A DNA stretch of 64,000 nt from Silene latifolia (GCF_048544455.1 NC_133532.1:19656948-19720947), one strand, 5' to 3'; positions 9,540-22,122 are shown, numbered from the stretch's first letter. The notes: a model not told the origin generated them from the letters alone. Translations and numbers: made by a program.

Positions 9540-11997
9540 TGTGGACATGGGCCACCCGCGCCGCGCGCACCCGCGCGTTGGTCTCGAGGCGGCCACACTT
9601 CTCCCCCAGAGCCTTGGGTTTGCCAAAGCACGTCATTGGCCGTTATCGATTGGTGAGGCATTGAAATCGGTGAAAGGTTAAATAAGCCTGCATTTGTGGA
9701 GTCGCCACCAATTTATTGTGGAAAAATTGAAAACCGTTCGAATACCTCGTGTCATGTCAAGACACAAAGTAATGACATGAACACTAAGAACTCGTTACCC
9801 TTAGAATTCTATGTCTAGAATGACTCTCGAAGATGCCAATGGACACGGATGTCCAGAGATAACTGGAGTAAGGGGTGAGGGTACGTATTAGGAAGCTCTT
9901 TAATTCGAACACCTAATCCCGCCCGCTTCAATAGCGGCCTCTACTAATGATTAGGGAAATCGTTCATATTTGATATGTTGTCGATATAATGCATGCAATG
10001 CAACAAACACAGATTAATCTTAGCATGTGAGATAACTATGTCGGTGAACACGTAATTTAGTAAACAATTTGGGTCGAAGTCGATGTTAGATTCAATTACA
10101 TGTGGAAACCAAGTAAATAAATCATACATAATAAAATAACAAAATTAATTGCAATAATTAAAAATTACAATAATTACAAAAGTTATTTGATCTACGTCAG
10201 AAGTACGCTCAAAACGGGATTTTGAAGAAAGAAATAAGAGAAAACAAAATTAAAATGAAAAGTATGAAAATACGTCTGATTAGGAGTTATAATACGATTA
10301 ATAGCTGATTAATTACGTAATTAGAAGCTACGTCAAGGCGACAAAGAGTTCAGGGACAGAAGCCAACCCGGAACAGGCGCAACATCTGTTGCATCCTCTA
10401 GAAGAGGCGCAGCACTCCCTGCGTCTGTTCTTGAGTTGGGCTCTGTCTATGAAGTCAGAACCGTGGGTTGTTATCGTTCATTGGTAATTTAGGATTGATT
10501 ATTGACATTAGGACTCAAGTAGAAGTGATTTAGTAGATTACATATATCTGGAACCGTTATAAGATGATAAAAACGGATTGAAATGAACTATTATAGGTTA
10601 GATATTATTTACGATGTCGAAAATGAGTTTATATGCAAACTTGAAGTTAGAGGCGGAAATTAAAGATTAAGAATTGTGAAGAAAACATAATTAAAACATA
10701 TATCAGAGACGAATTCAAGGGACTTGATATGAACAAATCGAGCCTCTTAAATCCGGGTTTGAATAAGATGACGAAAACCCGCAAATATCGAATTATAAGG
10801 GATTTAAGCTGAATTTAAACATTATAATTTGAAAAGAATTAGTAAAACTTAATCATATACTAAAACGAACAAAAGAAACGAAAGAAATAAGGAAAAAACA
10901 GAAAATTTCAGAAGACCGAGGAAGAAGAAGAAGAAGAGCAGGAGCAGCGACAGCCTCAGGAAGAGGCGCATCATATACTGCGACTCTTCGAAGAGGCGCA
11001 GCTGCTGCTGCGTTTCTTCTCGACGTCAGATCTCCGCTATTTTGTAAATACGGTTTTAAAAGATGGTTTTTAAAGACGGTTTTGAACGTGCTTTTGATAT
11101 AAACCTTACATTGAATGATACAAAATAAAAAATACAATAAATAAATGGGATTTACACCCTTAGACTCACATGTTTGACGAAACGTGATTGACTAAAGTTA
11201 TTGTTTATTGATTACTCGACTCAAATATGCGTGAAAAGTGCCCTTGTTAAAGAATTTAAAAGATTGATTAAATTGATTAAGGTGGAGTTTGTCAAATTGG
11301 GCGGTCTATGAGCTCACGTGGTCGATTAATCAAGCACGTAGGCGTCGAAAGCAAAAGCGTGGTCTTAGAATGCAAAGAGAGAAGAAAAGGGCGGACACTC
11401 GCGTGCCAAATATGGAGACCGAAGGTCTCTATTTATACTACACACACGAAGGAGTTTAGGAATGACAGGGATACGGAAACAAATCACAGAAATATTCCGG
11501 AAAGGGTGAAAAAAGGGCTGAGGAAGAGGCGCAGCAACCACTGCGATTCTTAGAAGAGGTGCAGCACCTGCTGCGTCATTTCCCCAGAGGTTTCTTCCTC
11601 AGCAAGAAAGATTTTCGCGCTTTTTATGGAATTTCGGTAGTTATACACTTCCTTATTCCGTGAAACACAATATACGGAAGATATTTGCTTAAAAATATTA
11701 AATTTAATTAGGAATAAATATCCAGATAATTCTAGAACACTCCGGAACATTCCGACTCGTCATTTAAACGGTTCTTAGAAAATAAAGCGGTTTTTTGACC
11801 CCGACTCCAAATGAACTCTAACTACTGTCAAAACGACCGTATTGGTGCGTAGATGACTACCATGAGGTTGACTCGAGTGTTTGAGCTATCACTTGTCGAT
11901 GAACTTACGAACTATCATAAAATCGTTCCTCATACCAAACATGCGGCCCAATCATCACTAGGTGGTTGGCGGGAGGTGTAGAAATGAGGTATCTACA
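9540..11997 (-). mobile_element. Solo LTR of a Tat/Ogre element, TSD GTCAT
   Basis: On the minus strand it starts TGTAGATACCTC (11997 downward) and ends GTCCACA (9546-9540). It is homologous along its length, in reverse orientation, to the LTR at 44887-47262. It is flanked by a perfect 5-bp duplication GTCAT at 9535-9539 and 11998-12002, and no primer site or internal sequence follows, so it is a solo LTR left by LTR-LTR recombination. Length 2458 bp. A TATA box lies at 11431-11437 (minus strand) and paired palindromes at 10371-10430, 10959-11018 and 11521-11580. Confidence 0.92.
10371..11580. repeat. Three paired GCGCAGC-type palindromes in the Tat solo LTR
   Basis: Each pair has two imperfect palindromes of the form GAAGAGGCGCAGC...GCTGCGYCTCTTC. 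Equivalent bases lie 30 bp apart in all three pairs: 10377 and 10407, 10966 and 10996, 11523 and 11553. The pairs sit about 560-590 bp apart. Confidence 0.85.
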
Positions 11998-12002
11998 GTC
12001 AT

Positions 12003-13450
12003 TCATGTAAACATCAACGCCACAATCATAGTGGGGAGTAACTCAAAGTTCTCCCAGCCATATTATATCCAAATGAATATAACAAAGAACTCAAATAAGG
12101 CAAGGCATAAAGAATACGGGATACAATTCACGTGAATAAATAAGCATGGGATCATTAATTTTAGAACAATAAGAGAAAGCAAGATAGAATAGCAAATGAG
12201 CATGTCATAGGCATATATAAATAGGTAAAGGAAAGGAAAGAACATGGATACGGTTAGTTAATCACAAGCACGAATTCCAATGAAATGTCACATATACAAC
12301 TATCCGAATTATACAAGACTAATACTTAAGTTATGTAAGATAAACAAACGAGTGATCAATCATTGCAATACATGTAGTTGAAAACCATAGTCATTTCTTT
12401 GAAAACCTTTTAACAAGCATTGCACGGGAAGTGGCTACTAATGTCACATTCATACTTATGGCTTGCATCTCCCCATAAGAACAGATGGGGAGCATCAATC
12501 CCGGCGATCATATCGCAAATAGAAGGCTTGCATCTCACCTCTAGTATCCGATAGACCAAGACTCTTACATCCAATCAATATAAGACGTAACTCTTGCCTT
12601 GAATGACATATGCCAATAACTATAACCAAGCAAGACCTTTACTACTTATTACATATAATTCCCTTGGTAGGATGACAATAATGATCATAATAACTCAGTC
12701 CTAGTCTAAATCTGGCCAGACTCTCGGGACAGAACGGTTCTAGATTCGACATCCGGTAGAACAGTCTGTATCGAAGACTTGATCGACAGAACGGAAGTCC
12801 AGCCAGTACCCACATTCGGCAGAACGTTACGAAAGAGGCGGAATGAGCATATATTAACCAACTTCCGGCAGAACGGCACGAGAGCGGCGTAAACCAATAC
12901 TTGGCAGAACGACACAAGTAAGGCGTAAATATGGTCAAGCTAGTAACACGGCATAATGACATTCCCATAAGACTACGACTCATTACAAGTAGATGTTCAA
13001 GATAAGCATTTCATACTTGAAACTTGATAAAGATTCGACCATGAACGAGTAAGAACTCATATGTGGAGTATATAATACCATTTCAATCTTATATAACTTG
13101 AATAAACCTTATATTTCATATTTATATATCACTTGAGATTAAAATGGAACAAGTGATAACAAATAACTTAACAAATAAAAATGAATACACATATTCATTC
13201 ATTTGCGTACACAAATAGCCATAATTCAAATCTAGAAGCAAACATTTTTTCAATTATTGTCTACCATTGTTACTCTTGCAAAATTGAATGATTTGAAAAG
13301 TAATCAACAAGGATGTCGATTTTGAAGAGTTGGGAAATTAAAAATAAGCATAATAACGAATCTTGTTTTAGGACTACCATTATTACCTACTCTGTCCCTC
13401 TTTGTTTCTTGTCAGGAAGAGATGATTTCATGTCAGACGAAGAGATGGAA
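12003..13450. other. Old LTR-derived sequence, with AGAAC-centred repeats
   Basis: Continuation of the sequence split by the Tat solo LTR. No coding region. It contains six copies of a CAGAACGG-like motif whose AGAAC cores start at 12731, 12758, 12788, 12821, 12870 and 12906 (intervals 27-49). The rest is AT-rich and unassigned. Confidence 0.5.
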
Positions 13451-13455
13451 TTATT

Positions 13456-13702
13456 TATAAGATTATGAACAAGGTTTTTGTATTGAATAATTAGTCAGGA
13501 ATTATACAAGTATATATAGATACAAGAGTTTGTAAACTAACCTAAGACTAGGAGCAATAATAGGTAACAAAATAATCTTATGCACAATAATAGGAAACAA
13601 TAAACAAAAAGATAGGACTTGATTGTTTGTTAACAACCGAGATATTATAGCTAGCAATATGAATATTTGATTTGTTATTTTTGGCTAGCAATATCTTCAA
13701 TA
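13456..13702 (-). repeat. 3' LTR of the Copia element
   Basis: On the minus strand it starts TATTGAAGATATT and ends AATCTTATA. The ends are set by three agreeing facts: the extent of identity with the other LTR, the flanking TTATT duplication, and adjacency of PPT and PBS. The termini are thus TA...TA rather than TG...CA. Confidence 0.9.
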
Positions 13703-13729
13703 CTCCCGCTCAAGATGGACGGTCGAGAA

Positions 13730-16700
13730 CGAAGTCCAATCTTGGATGATAATTCGAGAAACCGGGCTTTGTGAAGTGGTTTTGTGAGTGTGTCAGCCAA
13801 CTGATCACTGCCGTTAATATGTTACACGCGAATATAACCAAGTCGAACTTGCACTTTAACAAAGTGGAACGAGAGTGCTAAATGTTTCATCCTGGAATGA
13901 AAAACTGGATTTTCCGAGTAATAAGTGGCAGATAAGTTATCACAATAAATTGATGGAAGCTGAGCAACATGAATGTCGAGCTCCTGCAAAAGAGATATTA
14001 GCCATAAAAGTTCGGATGTCGTGGCAGAGACAGCTCGAAATTCAGCTTCAGTGGACGAGAGTGAGAGAGCTCGTTGCGTGCGTGATGACCAGCTGATAGG
14101 ATTAGAACCAAGATAAACAAGATAGCCGGAGGTAGATACATAGTCCGAGGTATCACCACCCCAGTCCGCGTCACAGTAGGCGTGAAGGCGAAGAGGTGTG
14201 GATTTATTAAAATGAATACCAAGATGGAGAGTACCACGTAAGTAGCGCATTAACCGTTTTAGTGCAGTCCAGTGAAGAGCAGCCGGGTGAGTTAAGAATT
14301 GGGCAAGTTTGTTGACCGAATAGGCGATATCCGGTCGGGTTAAGGAAAGATATTGAAGGCTTCCAATAATGGCACGATAATTTGTTTCATCGTGAATAAG
14401 TTGGGTCGGTTCAGCGAGGAGTGGTGGATGAGGTACCATGAGGGTGGATGCCGGGTTACACTCATGGTAGTTGAACTTATGCAATAGGTCGGAGAGATAT
14501 TTAGTTTGGTTTAGGTGAAGGCCAGTGGTGGTGGGAGTGACCTCAATGCCGAGGAAAAAAGAGAGGGGTCCTAAATCTTTGAGAGAAAATTTGGTGGCGA
14601 GGTGATCAATGAAGGTTCGAATGTGGGTAGAGGAAGGACCAGTGACGATAATATCGTCAACGTAAACAAGTACAAGAAGTTTGATTTGAGCAGCATTGTA
14701 AATGAAAAGGGATGGGTCGGATATGGAGGATTTAAAACCATAACGGATTAGATAGGACTTGAGTTCGGTGTACCACGCTCTCGGGGCTTGTTTGAGACCG
14801 TAGAGGGCTTTGTGTAGTTGGCATACATAATCGGGTTTATCCGGGTCAACGAACCCAGACGGTTGAGTCATGAACACTGTATCAGTGAGATTACCTTGCA
14901 AGAAGGCATTGTTGACATCGAGTTGGTGGAGATGCCAGTTTTGTGTGACGGCAATGGTTAGGATGAGGCGGATGGTGGTGGGCTTAATGACGGTACTAAA
15001 GGTTTGAGAATAGTCAATCCCGGGTCGTTGATGGAATCCCTTAGCGACTAAGCGGGCTTTGTGTTGCTTGAGACTTCCGTCCAGGTTATATTTGACACGG
15101 TAGACCCATTTACAACCAATGACATTATGGGCTTGGGAACGAGGAACGAGAGTCCCAGTTTGGTTTCGAAAAAGGGCTTGGTGTTCATCAATCATAGCAG
15201 CGCGCCAACGAGGGTCAATTAGGGCTTGTTTGGTTGTAGTTGGGGTTGTATGGGTGATAGAGGAGAGGGAAGTGTTGGCACCTTTTGCATATCACGGATT
15301 GGGTTTAACAATGTTATAGGAGAGACGGGTTTCAACACGGCGTGGAGGAGGGGGTGGAGGTGGAGGGGGTGGTGGGGATGGTGAGGTTTGGGGAGGAGAA
15401 GAACGGGGGGAGAGGCAGCCGTGGAGAGTGGAGACGAGGACGGGGAAGTGGGTTGGCAGGAGAACAGCATGGGAGAGGCAGGAGTAGTGGGTTGACGGGG
15501 AGAGGTGGGGATGGGTTCTGGTTCAGGTGAAGTAGTGTTAGGAATGGTGAGGTCGAGAATAGGAAGGGACAGAGTGCACCATTCGTCGGTGGTGGGAGGA
15601 GTAGACGGAGCGGAGTTTGAGAGAGTAAGATATGGGAACTCCGTTTTAACAAAATGAACATGGCGAGAGGTAAATAATTTATGGGAGGATGGGTCATAGA
15701 AAAGATAGGCACTTTGGGTGGTTGAATATCCCACAAATATACAAGGTTTGGAGCGATGTTCTAATTTGTGATTGGTATAGGGACGAAGCCATGGAAAGCA
15801 AAGACAACCAAAGGAACGAAGTTTGTGGTAATTTGGTGGTTTTTGATGTATAATTTCGTAGGGTGACTTATTATGGAGGGTCTATGTAGGTAGTCTATTT
15901 ATGAGGTACGCTGCAGCGGAGAAAGCGTAGGGCCAGAAGGTGGTTGGAAGGTGGGCTTGGGTTAGAAGAGCGAGTCCGGTTTCGACAATGTGTCGATGAC
16001 GGCGCTCCGCAAAACCATTGTGTTCCCGGGTGTGTGGAGGAGATGTTAAATGCGTAATGTCATTATTTAGAAGGGTCGGGTTTAATTTCTTATATTCTCC
16101 ACCATTGTCAGAATAGAATTATCGAATGGGTTTATTAAAATATTTCTCGACAATAGATTTAAATTGATGAAAAATAGTGAATGTGTCGGATTTATTTTTA
16201 ATGGGGTATAGCCAAAAATAATGACTAAAATGATCGACGAAAATAATATAATATTTAAACTTATCATGGGAAATAATAGGAGCGGTCTAGACATCCGAGT
16301 AGATGATGTCGAGTGGGTTGGTCGATGTGAGGGTCGAGGCAGAAAAATGTAGCTTATGGCTTTTATTCATTAAGCAAGGAGTACAGTGAGAAAAACTGGA
16401 AATACGAAAATTAAATTGAGAATTTAAAAGCTTGAGGATTGCATTGGAGGGGTGGCCAAGACGGTGGTGCCAAGAGCTTGAGGTTGCGGAGAAGGCGTGG
16501 TTGGACGAGGAAGGCTGCCCCTCGTAAGTACCATCACGGAAGTGGCCCTGAAGAAGAATTGCTCCCGTCGAGTTGGCCTTAAAATAAAAGGAAATGGGTG
16601 AGAAATAAGCAAGAGCATCATTATCTTTACAGAATTGAGATATGGAGAGTAATTTACGAGAAATGGTTGGAACAACTAAAACATTATTAAAAACAAGGGA

Positions 16701-17045
16701 GTGAATAGAAAAAGAACCATGGTGAGTAATAGGAAGAGACGATCCATCGCCAATTATGCGATCATCGGGTCCATCATAAGGAGCATGAAGGGAGAGGGTG
16801 TTAATGTCATTGACGACGTGGTGGGATGCACCACTGTCAATAAGATAAGAGGAGGAAGGGTTGGAGGAGGCAGTGGCAGTGTGTGCATAGGGCCGGTTCT
16901 GCCTCGGTGGTGGTGGCGGGAAGACGACATTGGGATAGGTGCGTTTGAAGTCGGGGCAGTCATTGATAACATGACCCTTACTTCGACAGTATTGGCATCG
17001 TCCTAGAAAAGGTTTGGGGTCGGGGTTTGTCGACTGGGTTTGAGG
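13730..17045 (-). pseudogene. Copia pol (PR-IN-RT-RH) with several stops
   Basis: Read on the minus strand: protease motif LIDSGASHH near 16850; integrase zinc region and core (16450-15900) with the DNGGEY motif near 16110; a Pro-rich linker 15734-15219; then a clean RT/RNase H frame 15195-13822 with VYVDDIIVTG and the RNase H segment ISWSSRTQRALSLSSTEAE. Breaks seen: TAA at 16121-16119 just before the DNGGEY region; a frameshift in the linker near 15350; TGA at 15294-15292 (CGA to TGA type); TAA at 13824-13822 before the usual C-terminus. The RT catalytic YVDD is intact. Confidence 0.88.
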
Positions 17046-17849
17046 TCAATAAAGAGGAGGGTTTTGATAGGGTTGGCGAGACTGGGTGGTATGTGGCTGG
17101 TAGCGTGGGGTGGAGAGTGTGTATGGGCGGGTTGAAGCAGCATGGGCCGATGGGGTGAAGGGAGAGGCAATGGGTTGGTTGCTCACAAGAAGCTCATGGT
17201 TAATGAGTTTCTCGTGTAAGTCCTCAAAGGTAATGGGTACGTCACGCGCTCGAACACTATCGATGAAAGATTGGTAGAGTTTTTGGTCGAGGTCATCGAG
17301 TATTTGACTGGTTATGTCCTCAATATCAACGGGTTTTCCTAATTGGGCATGGTTGGCAGCGCACGTTTTGATGGCTAACATGTAATCAGTAATGGATTTG
17401 TCGCCAAGGGTGATATTTTTGAGACGGTATTTGAGTTGAAGAATGTGACCGCGAGAGGGGTTGGCGTATGTTTTGGCAAGTAGTTTCCATGCCGATTGAG
17501 AGGTGGTACAGTCGAGAATTAAAGGAGCGACGGATTCGTGGAGGGTACCGGCGAGGGCACCAAGGATAAATTGGTCTTGTTTGAACCAAATATTGTAGGC
17601 GGGGTTGGGAATTGGTTCAGGGTCGGGTTTGGCAGTCGTGGGTGCGGGTGTGATGGTTTGGGATGGCGGATTAGACGAGCTATCAAGAAAACAGAAGAGG
17701 CTGAAGCCTTGGAGAAGTCGGGTTATTTGAAAGCGCCAGAAGCGATAAGTTATCGGGGTGAGTTTAGTGCAGGTAGGGAAGGAGATGGAGAGAAGTGGTT
17801 TGGTTGGTTCATCAGTATTTGGGATGAGGTTGTTTGATGAATTTATCAT
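17046..17849 (-). pseudogene. Copia gag, cut by a stop before the zinc knuckle
   Basis: From ATG 17849 the frame reads a typical plant Copia Gag: an N-terminal PITYRFWRFQITRLLQGF segment, then ILGALAGTLHESVAPLI and AWKLLAKTYANPSRGHI, then TDYMLAIKTCAANHAQLG. It stops at TGA 17048-17046, where the context suggests an original CGA (Arg). The frame continues past the stop to a CCHC knuckle (CQYCRSKGHVINDC) near 16960-17005. The computed frame opens at 17912 inside the PBS, but the Met at 17849 fits the family better. Confidence 0.85.
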
Positions 17850-17911
17850 GGATGATTGATCGAAGGGAAAAATGAGAAGAAGGGTTAGGATCGATAGCGG
17901 AATTGATACCA

Positions 17912-18158
17912 TATAAGATTATGAACAAGGTTTTTGTATTGAATAATTAGTCAGGAATTATACAAGTATATATAGATACAAGAGTTTGTAAACTAACCTA
18001 AGACTAGGAGCAATAATAGGTAACAAAATAATCTTATGCACAATAATAGGAAACAATAAACAAAAAGATAGGACTTGATTGTTTGTTAACAACCGAGATA
18101 TTCTAGTTAGCAATATGAATATTTGATTTGTTATTTTTGGCTAGCAATATCTTCAATA
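17912..18158 (-). repeat. 5' LTR of the Copia element
   Basis: Differs from 13456-13702 by two substitutions in the stretch gatattMtagYtagc. The primer site TGGTATCA (17911-17904, minus strand) follows without a gap. Direct TTATT duplication at 18159-18163. Confidence 0.92.
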
Positions 18159-18163
18159 TTATT

Positions 18164-20389
18164 TATGTTACCTTTTACCGCTTCTATTCATGTCTAAAAT
18201 TGTAATCTATTTTCTTAATTAAAGATTAAGGAAACTTAAACATACATTTCATTGATGCTCAACTTTGAAAAATATGCTTTTGGGCTTTTTTTTCTAATAA
18301 AAATATAGTCTTCATATTAAAATTCGGATCAGATCGGATATATCAGCATCTAATCCAAAATATTTTGGATATTTGATTTCGGATATCCTATCATTTCGGA
18401 TCGGATATCAAGATTTTGGGATTTCGGATTCAGATATCCGATTCGAACAACATTTCGGATCGGATATTCGATCAATACTCTCCCCTATTAGGTTTATTGA
18501 TTATTGATCGGGAGGGTATGATGCATTACACTATGCTTTGCCATTTGATTTATGGAGTATTAGATCTTGTATTGGCATTCAATACTGTTGATTATGAATT
18601 TGATTGGCATTATAGCCTGATGTCAATGAATTTAGTTGAGAACTACCTTTATTGTATGATCTTGTATTAGTCCGCTGTCTAGTTGATTATGAATTTGGTT
18701 TTTATCTTGTATAATGCATTTGGAGGAAATTTCATATGCATGCCAGGCCTGACAACCACGAAAGATATAATTGTTCAATTTGTGAAGCATTATTTCTTCA
18801 GATTAGATAAATGATTTGCAATTAACAAATCAAACACATATTCTAAATTCAAATTATTATCTATAATTGAAAAAAAATGATTAGTTTGAAAGGTAACAAC
18901 AATATAGAAAAGGTGGAGATAATTAGTTTGGTCTTTTTTAGTCATGGGTACATTAGTGGAAAGTTTAGTGCAACATGTACTGAAACTAGTAAAATGTGTA
19001 TTGTGAAAATAAATCCCGAAAAACAATTGTAAGGTTTTATTTTGATTAACATTAGATTATACGAAAACAGTAGTGAGTAGCCAAGCAGTATGGAAACAAT
19101 ACCAGCTCTCTTATTTTTCTTTCTTTTGAGTATTTAGTTTAGTTTAATTTACTCCCTTAAATTTGTATCCAAGATTTCAACTTTATGTGACCAAACTTCT
19201 TCTTATATTCACTTATTCAATATTGTCTCATTTTTGTATGAATTTCTCACTTTTATTTATTTATTGTTATTCTCTCAACTTTATTGTTTTCATTGTCTAG
19301 TGTTTAATTTCTTTAAAGTTTTAATTTTTATTAGTTTATTACTAGTGGGTAACTTGTTTAGCATAGTTTTAATTATGTTTCTTGAGTAGTTAATTTATAG
19401 GGTTTGGGAGATCTTTGTTATGATTTGGGTTTTGTTTGGGTTTCATGTAGTTGTCGATTAATTATTAGTTATCTCCTTTAAATGTCTTTAATTGTACAAT
19501 TTATTTATCTTGGCCCTGATTAGTAATCGTATTTTTTTAACCTAGACTTAAGAACGAAAGCCGAGTTTAGGTTAGACTTACATTCATTGGGGTGAGTTGA
19601 CCTAGTAAGTTGCAAGAGTCCACTAGGATCGTCGGATGGTTGATAGAGACTCGAGAGAGCCTATCTTTTGCTTATTACCAATTTTAGTCGACTTGTCTAT
19701 AAACTTTTCCATTCCTGACCCTAGTTTCTTTAGTTTTTTTTGTCTTTACTTATTAGAACTCAAATCTCAACCAAACCCATTTCATATCGACTAAACTTCC
19801 ACTAAACCGAGACTAATAAACTAGCTCTTCATCCTCGTGGTTCGTCCTCAACTTAGCCTACTACTTAATTGAGTTAAATTCTTTAATTGGGTGTGACGGC
19901 GACTTTACCCACATCACTTAGCATAGGGTGGCTAAATTGAAGCAATGAATAGGTTAGTGTTGTTATCTTTGATGGTCTATATGGCTTAAACAATGGTGAT
20001 AATGATGAGTTTGTTATTTAGGATGGTCAAGTGGTGATATAGGCGCTTCTAACAAAAGTGAGTCTATGAACGAAGCTACTTATTGATTATTATAGTGATT
20101 GGGGAGGATACGGATAAATGTGAGGCTAACATTTCACAAAATCATCAACGCCCATTTAATTAACAATTGTACTTTTCTAAAATAAAACTGTAAATTAGTA
20201 GTTAAGTTAGAAAGTCATAAAAAATGCAAATTATTGGATAGGACGACGAATAAAGTTTAATCTAATATAACGAAATATGAGCTTTTAGATTAATCAATAT
20301 TATCTAGTACATAAACATATAATAGATAATAGCTTTTATTATTCCCTCATCTTCAAAATTATCATTGATTTAAAACTTTCTTGAAAGTA
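18164..20389. other. AT-rich intergenic region, degenerate repeats
   Basis: No coding region found. 18320-18490 is a cluster of CGGATATC and GGATCGGATATC words, the kind of subterminal repeat seen in decayed DNA transposons. 19120-19916 resembles the 3' half of an LTR (ends ACATCA at 19916, with a tract like the U5 part of the solo LTR at 26524-27919), but no 5' end or TSD could be set. Confidence 0.4.
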
Positions 20390-21536
20390 TCACGGGCATT
20401 TAGGAGTTCCTTCTTGTGTTTTCCAGTCATTGTAGCATGGACATTCTTCCTTGTGTCCAGATGTTCCAGATGGCACACACAAGCATTTCGCGCAGCACTT
20501 GTTGCAAAAGAATAAACACGGCTTCTTATGCGATGTTGCTGAGCATCTTACGTCGCATGCCGCTGGACACTCTGCAATGCCAAATCCAAAGTGTTACAAG
20601 TTACTTGTAAATTTTTAAATCTTGTAGATGATTTCATGTACAATTATTAGTTTCTAATGAATTTATTAAACATCCGTTCAGATATATTGAATAAAAGTTT
20701 GTTTACTTTATTATTTTTAAAAAAAATTATTTATTTGTGGCTTCATAATGAAAGAAATGTAAGTAAGAAGAGTTAAAAAAATTGATCTCATGTGCGAGGA
20801 GAGTATTAATATTGATAATATATCAGTTTAAAAATAAAGATAATACTCAATTTAGACAAAGTTAAGAAGGAAAGAAGAATACCGTCTTTTGTGAGCGAAC
20901 CAGGACCACCAGCCTTTTATATATTTATGTAACAACAGCCCAATATCAGATCAAAAATAAAATTAGTTGTGATATATATAAAAAAAATTAAAGCATATAT
21001 ATAACTATTAATGTAGAAAAAAATATGTCGATGGTTTAGACTAATATACAATTTTGCATATATTATACACAAAATAATAACAATAAAAGACTTAGTGATG
21101 AAATAATTGTTCCATGCATGAACTTTTAAATATAAAATAAAATATAAATAAAAATACTGGATAAATAAAATAAAAACACAAAATTATGAGCATATAAATT
21201 AAACGAAATGACAAAAGATGACACATAAAATTTCTATACAAGAAGAGTAAAATACCTTAAATTTAATTCTAAGGAATCTCTTTAGATTTGAATATCAGTT
21301 ACTAAACATAGAAATTTTTGAGAATGAAATTGGCTCTGCCCTCTTTTTTTGAACTTTTTTTTTATTATTAAATATTGAAGTCATGTAATATTTGATCATA
21401 ATGTAACTATGGCATCAACAACTAAGATGCATGAAATGAAGTTGAGACTTACAAATGAAATTGCTACAATTGTTGTTAATACCACGATGAATAACAGAAT
21501 ATTTGCGTTACACTTGAACATATTGTAAGAAGCCAT
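20390..21536 (-). CDS. GASA/snakin-family secreted cysteine-rich peptide, three exons
   Basis: Spliced gene, join of 21453-21536, 20883-20913 and 20390-20571 on the minus strand (84+31+182 nt, 98 residues plus TGA). Exon 1 from ATG 21536 encodes a signal peptide with the hydrophobic core ILLFIVVLTTIVAI and ends at GTAAGT. Exon 2 encodes a short linker and ends at GTATTC. Exon 3 follows a TTGCAG acceptor and encodes the GASA domain with all 12 cysteines, starting ECPAACDVRCS, with KCCAKCLCVP in the middle and ending TPKCP. Phases match at both junctions. GASA proteins are secreted, gibberellin-responsive regulators of growth and defence peptides. This is the only host gene recognised and it looks intact. 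It sits alone among repeats. Length is normal for the family. Confidence 0.93.
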
Positions 21537-21624
21537 TTCAGATATTGCAGTAATTTATGAGGGTATTTATGTATTTACTCAATATTTTTGATGTTGATGA
21601 TTAATTTTGAGTTAATTGGACTCA

Positions 21625-21630
21625 TTTATA
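21625..21630 (-). promoter_or_regulatory. TATA box of the GASA gene
   Basis: TATAAATGAG on the minus strand, about 90 bp upstream of the start codon at 21536; a normal distance for a plant gene with a short 5' leader. Confidence 0.55.
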
Positions 21631-21879
21631 AAGATGACACACAAGTTAAATACCAAACCAATATATGAATAAATATAGAATAACATATAACCAATAAGAT
21701 ATAAGATAGTTATAGGAAGATTGTTGATTATATTCCAAGTTAAACTTTGTTTATTAAGTAGAAAATAATATACTATCTCTCAATGGAAAATAATCTATTA
21801 TCTTTCTATAGAAAATAATCCTCTGAATGATAAGATCAAGTCATATATTTATCATGGTAATATATTACCCTGTCAAACG

Positions 21880-22020
21880 AGTCAATCGAGTGGATTACGA
21901 GTTCAGTTTTTTTTTTTTTTTTGGGGCTAGGTCAAATAAAAGTCAGATGTTTTCCGGGTTTGGAGAATAATAGTTTAAACGGGTTCAGGTCAGGTTGAGG
22001 TCAATATACGGGCCGAATAA
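21880..22020. repeat. Poly(T) tract and GGTTCAGGTCAGG-type degenerate repeat
   Basis: A run of T (about 21908-21929) is followed by GGGTCA-like words. A similar degenerate GACCCGA repeat occurs at 23695-23900. Both look like remnants of decayed transposons; no element could be delimited. Confidence 0.35.
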
Positions 22021-22122
22021 CATATTTACAGTAGTATTAATCCCATGTAGATTTTACAATTTTGTTTTAAAAGACAGGTTGTCTAGAACACAAATTCTTG
22101 TGTAATTGTTGTACATTTACTA

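Larger units (their letters stand above)
13456..18158 (-). mobile_element. Complete Copia element, TSD TTATT, recently inserted
   Basis: Two 247-bp LTRs (13456-13702 and 17912-18158) differ at only two positions and are flanked by the perfect duplication TTATT (13451-13455 and 18159-18163). The primer site TGGTATCA abuts the 5' LTR directly and a CTTGAGCGGGAG purine tract abuts the 3' LTR. The order gag, zinc knuckle, protease, integrase, RT, RNase H on the minus strand defines Copia. Total 4703 bp. The polyprotein is broken in at least five places, so this copy is dead although its LTRs are about 99% identical. Confidence 0.95.

Noticed and set aside
10853..11137. 94-codon Ala-rich ORF
   Set aside because: Lies in the Tat solo LTR and overlaps GCTGC-rich palindromes, which explain the alanine run.
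15332..15736. Pro/Leu-rich 134-codon frame in the Copia linker
   Set aside because: Alternative frame of the Pro/Ser-rich integrase-RT linker.
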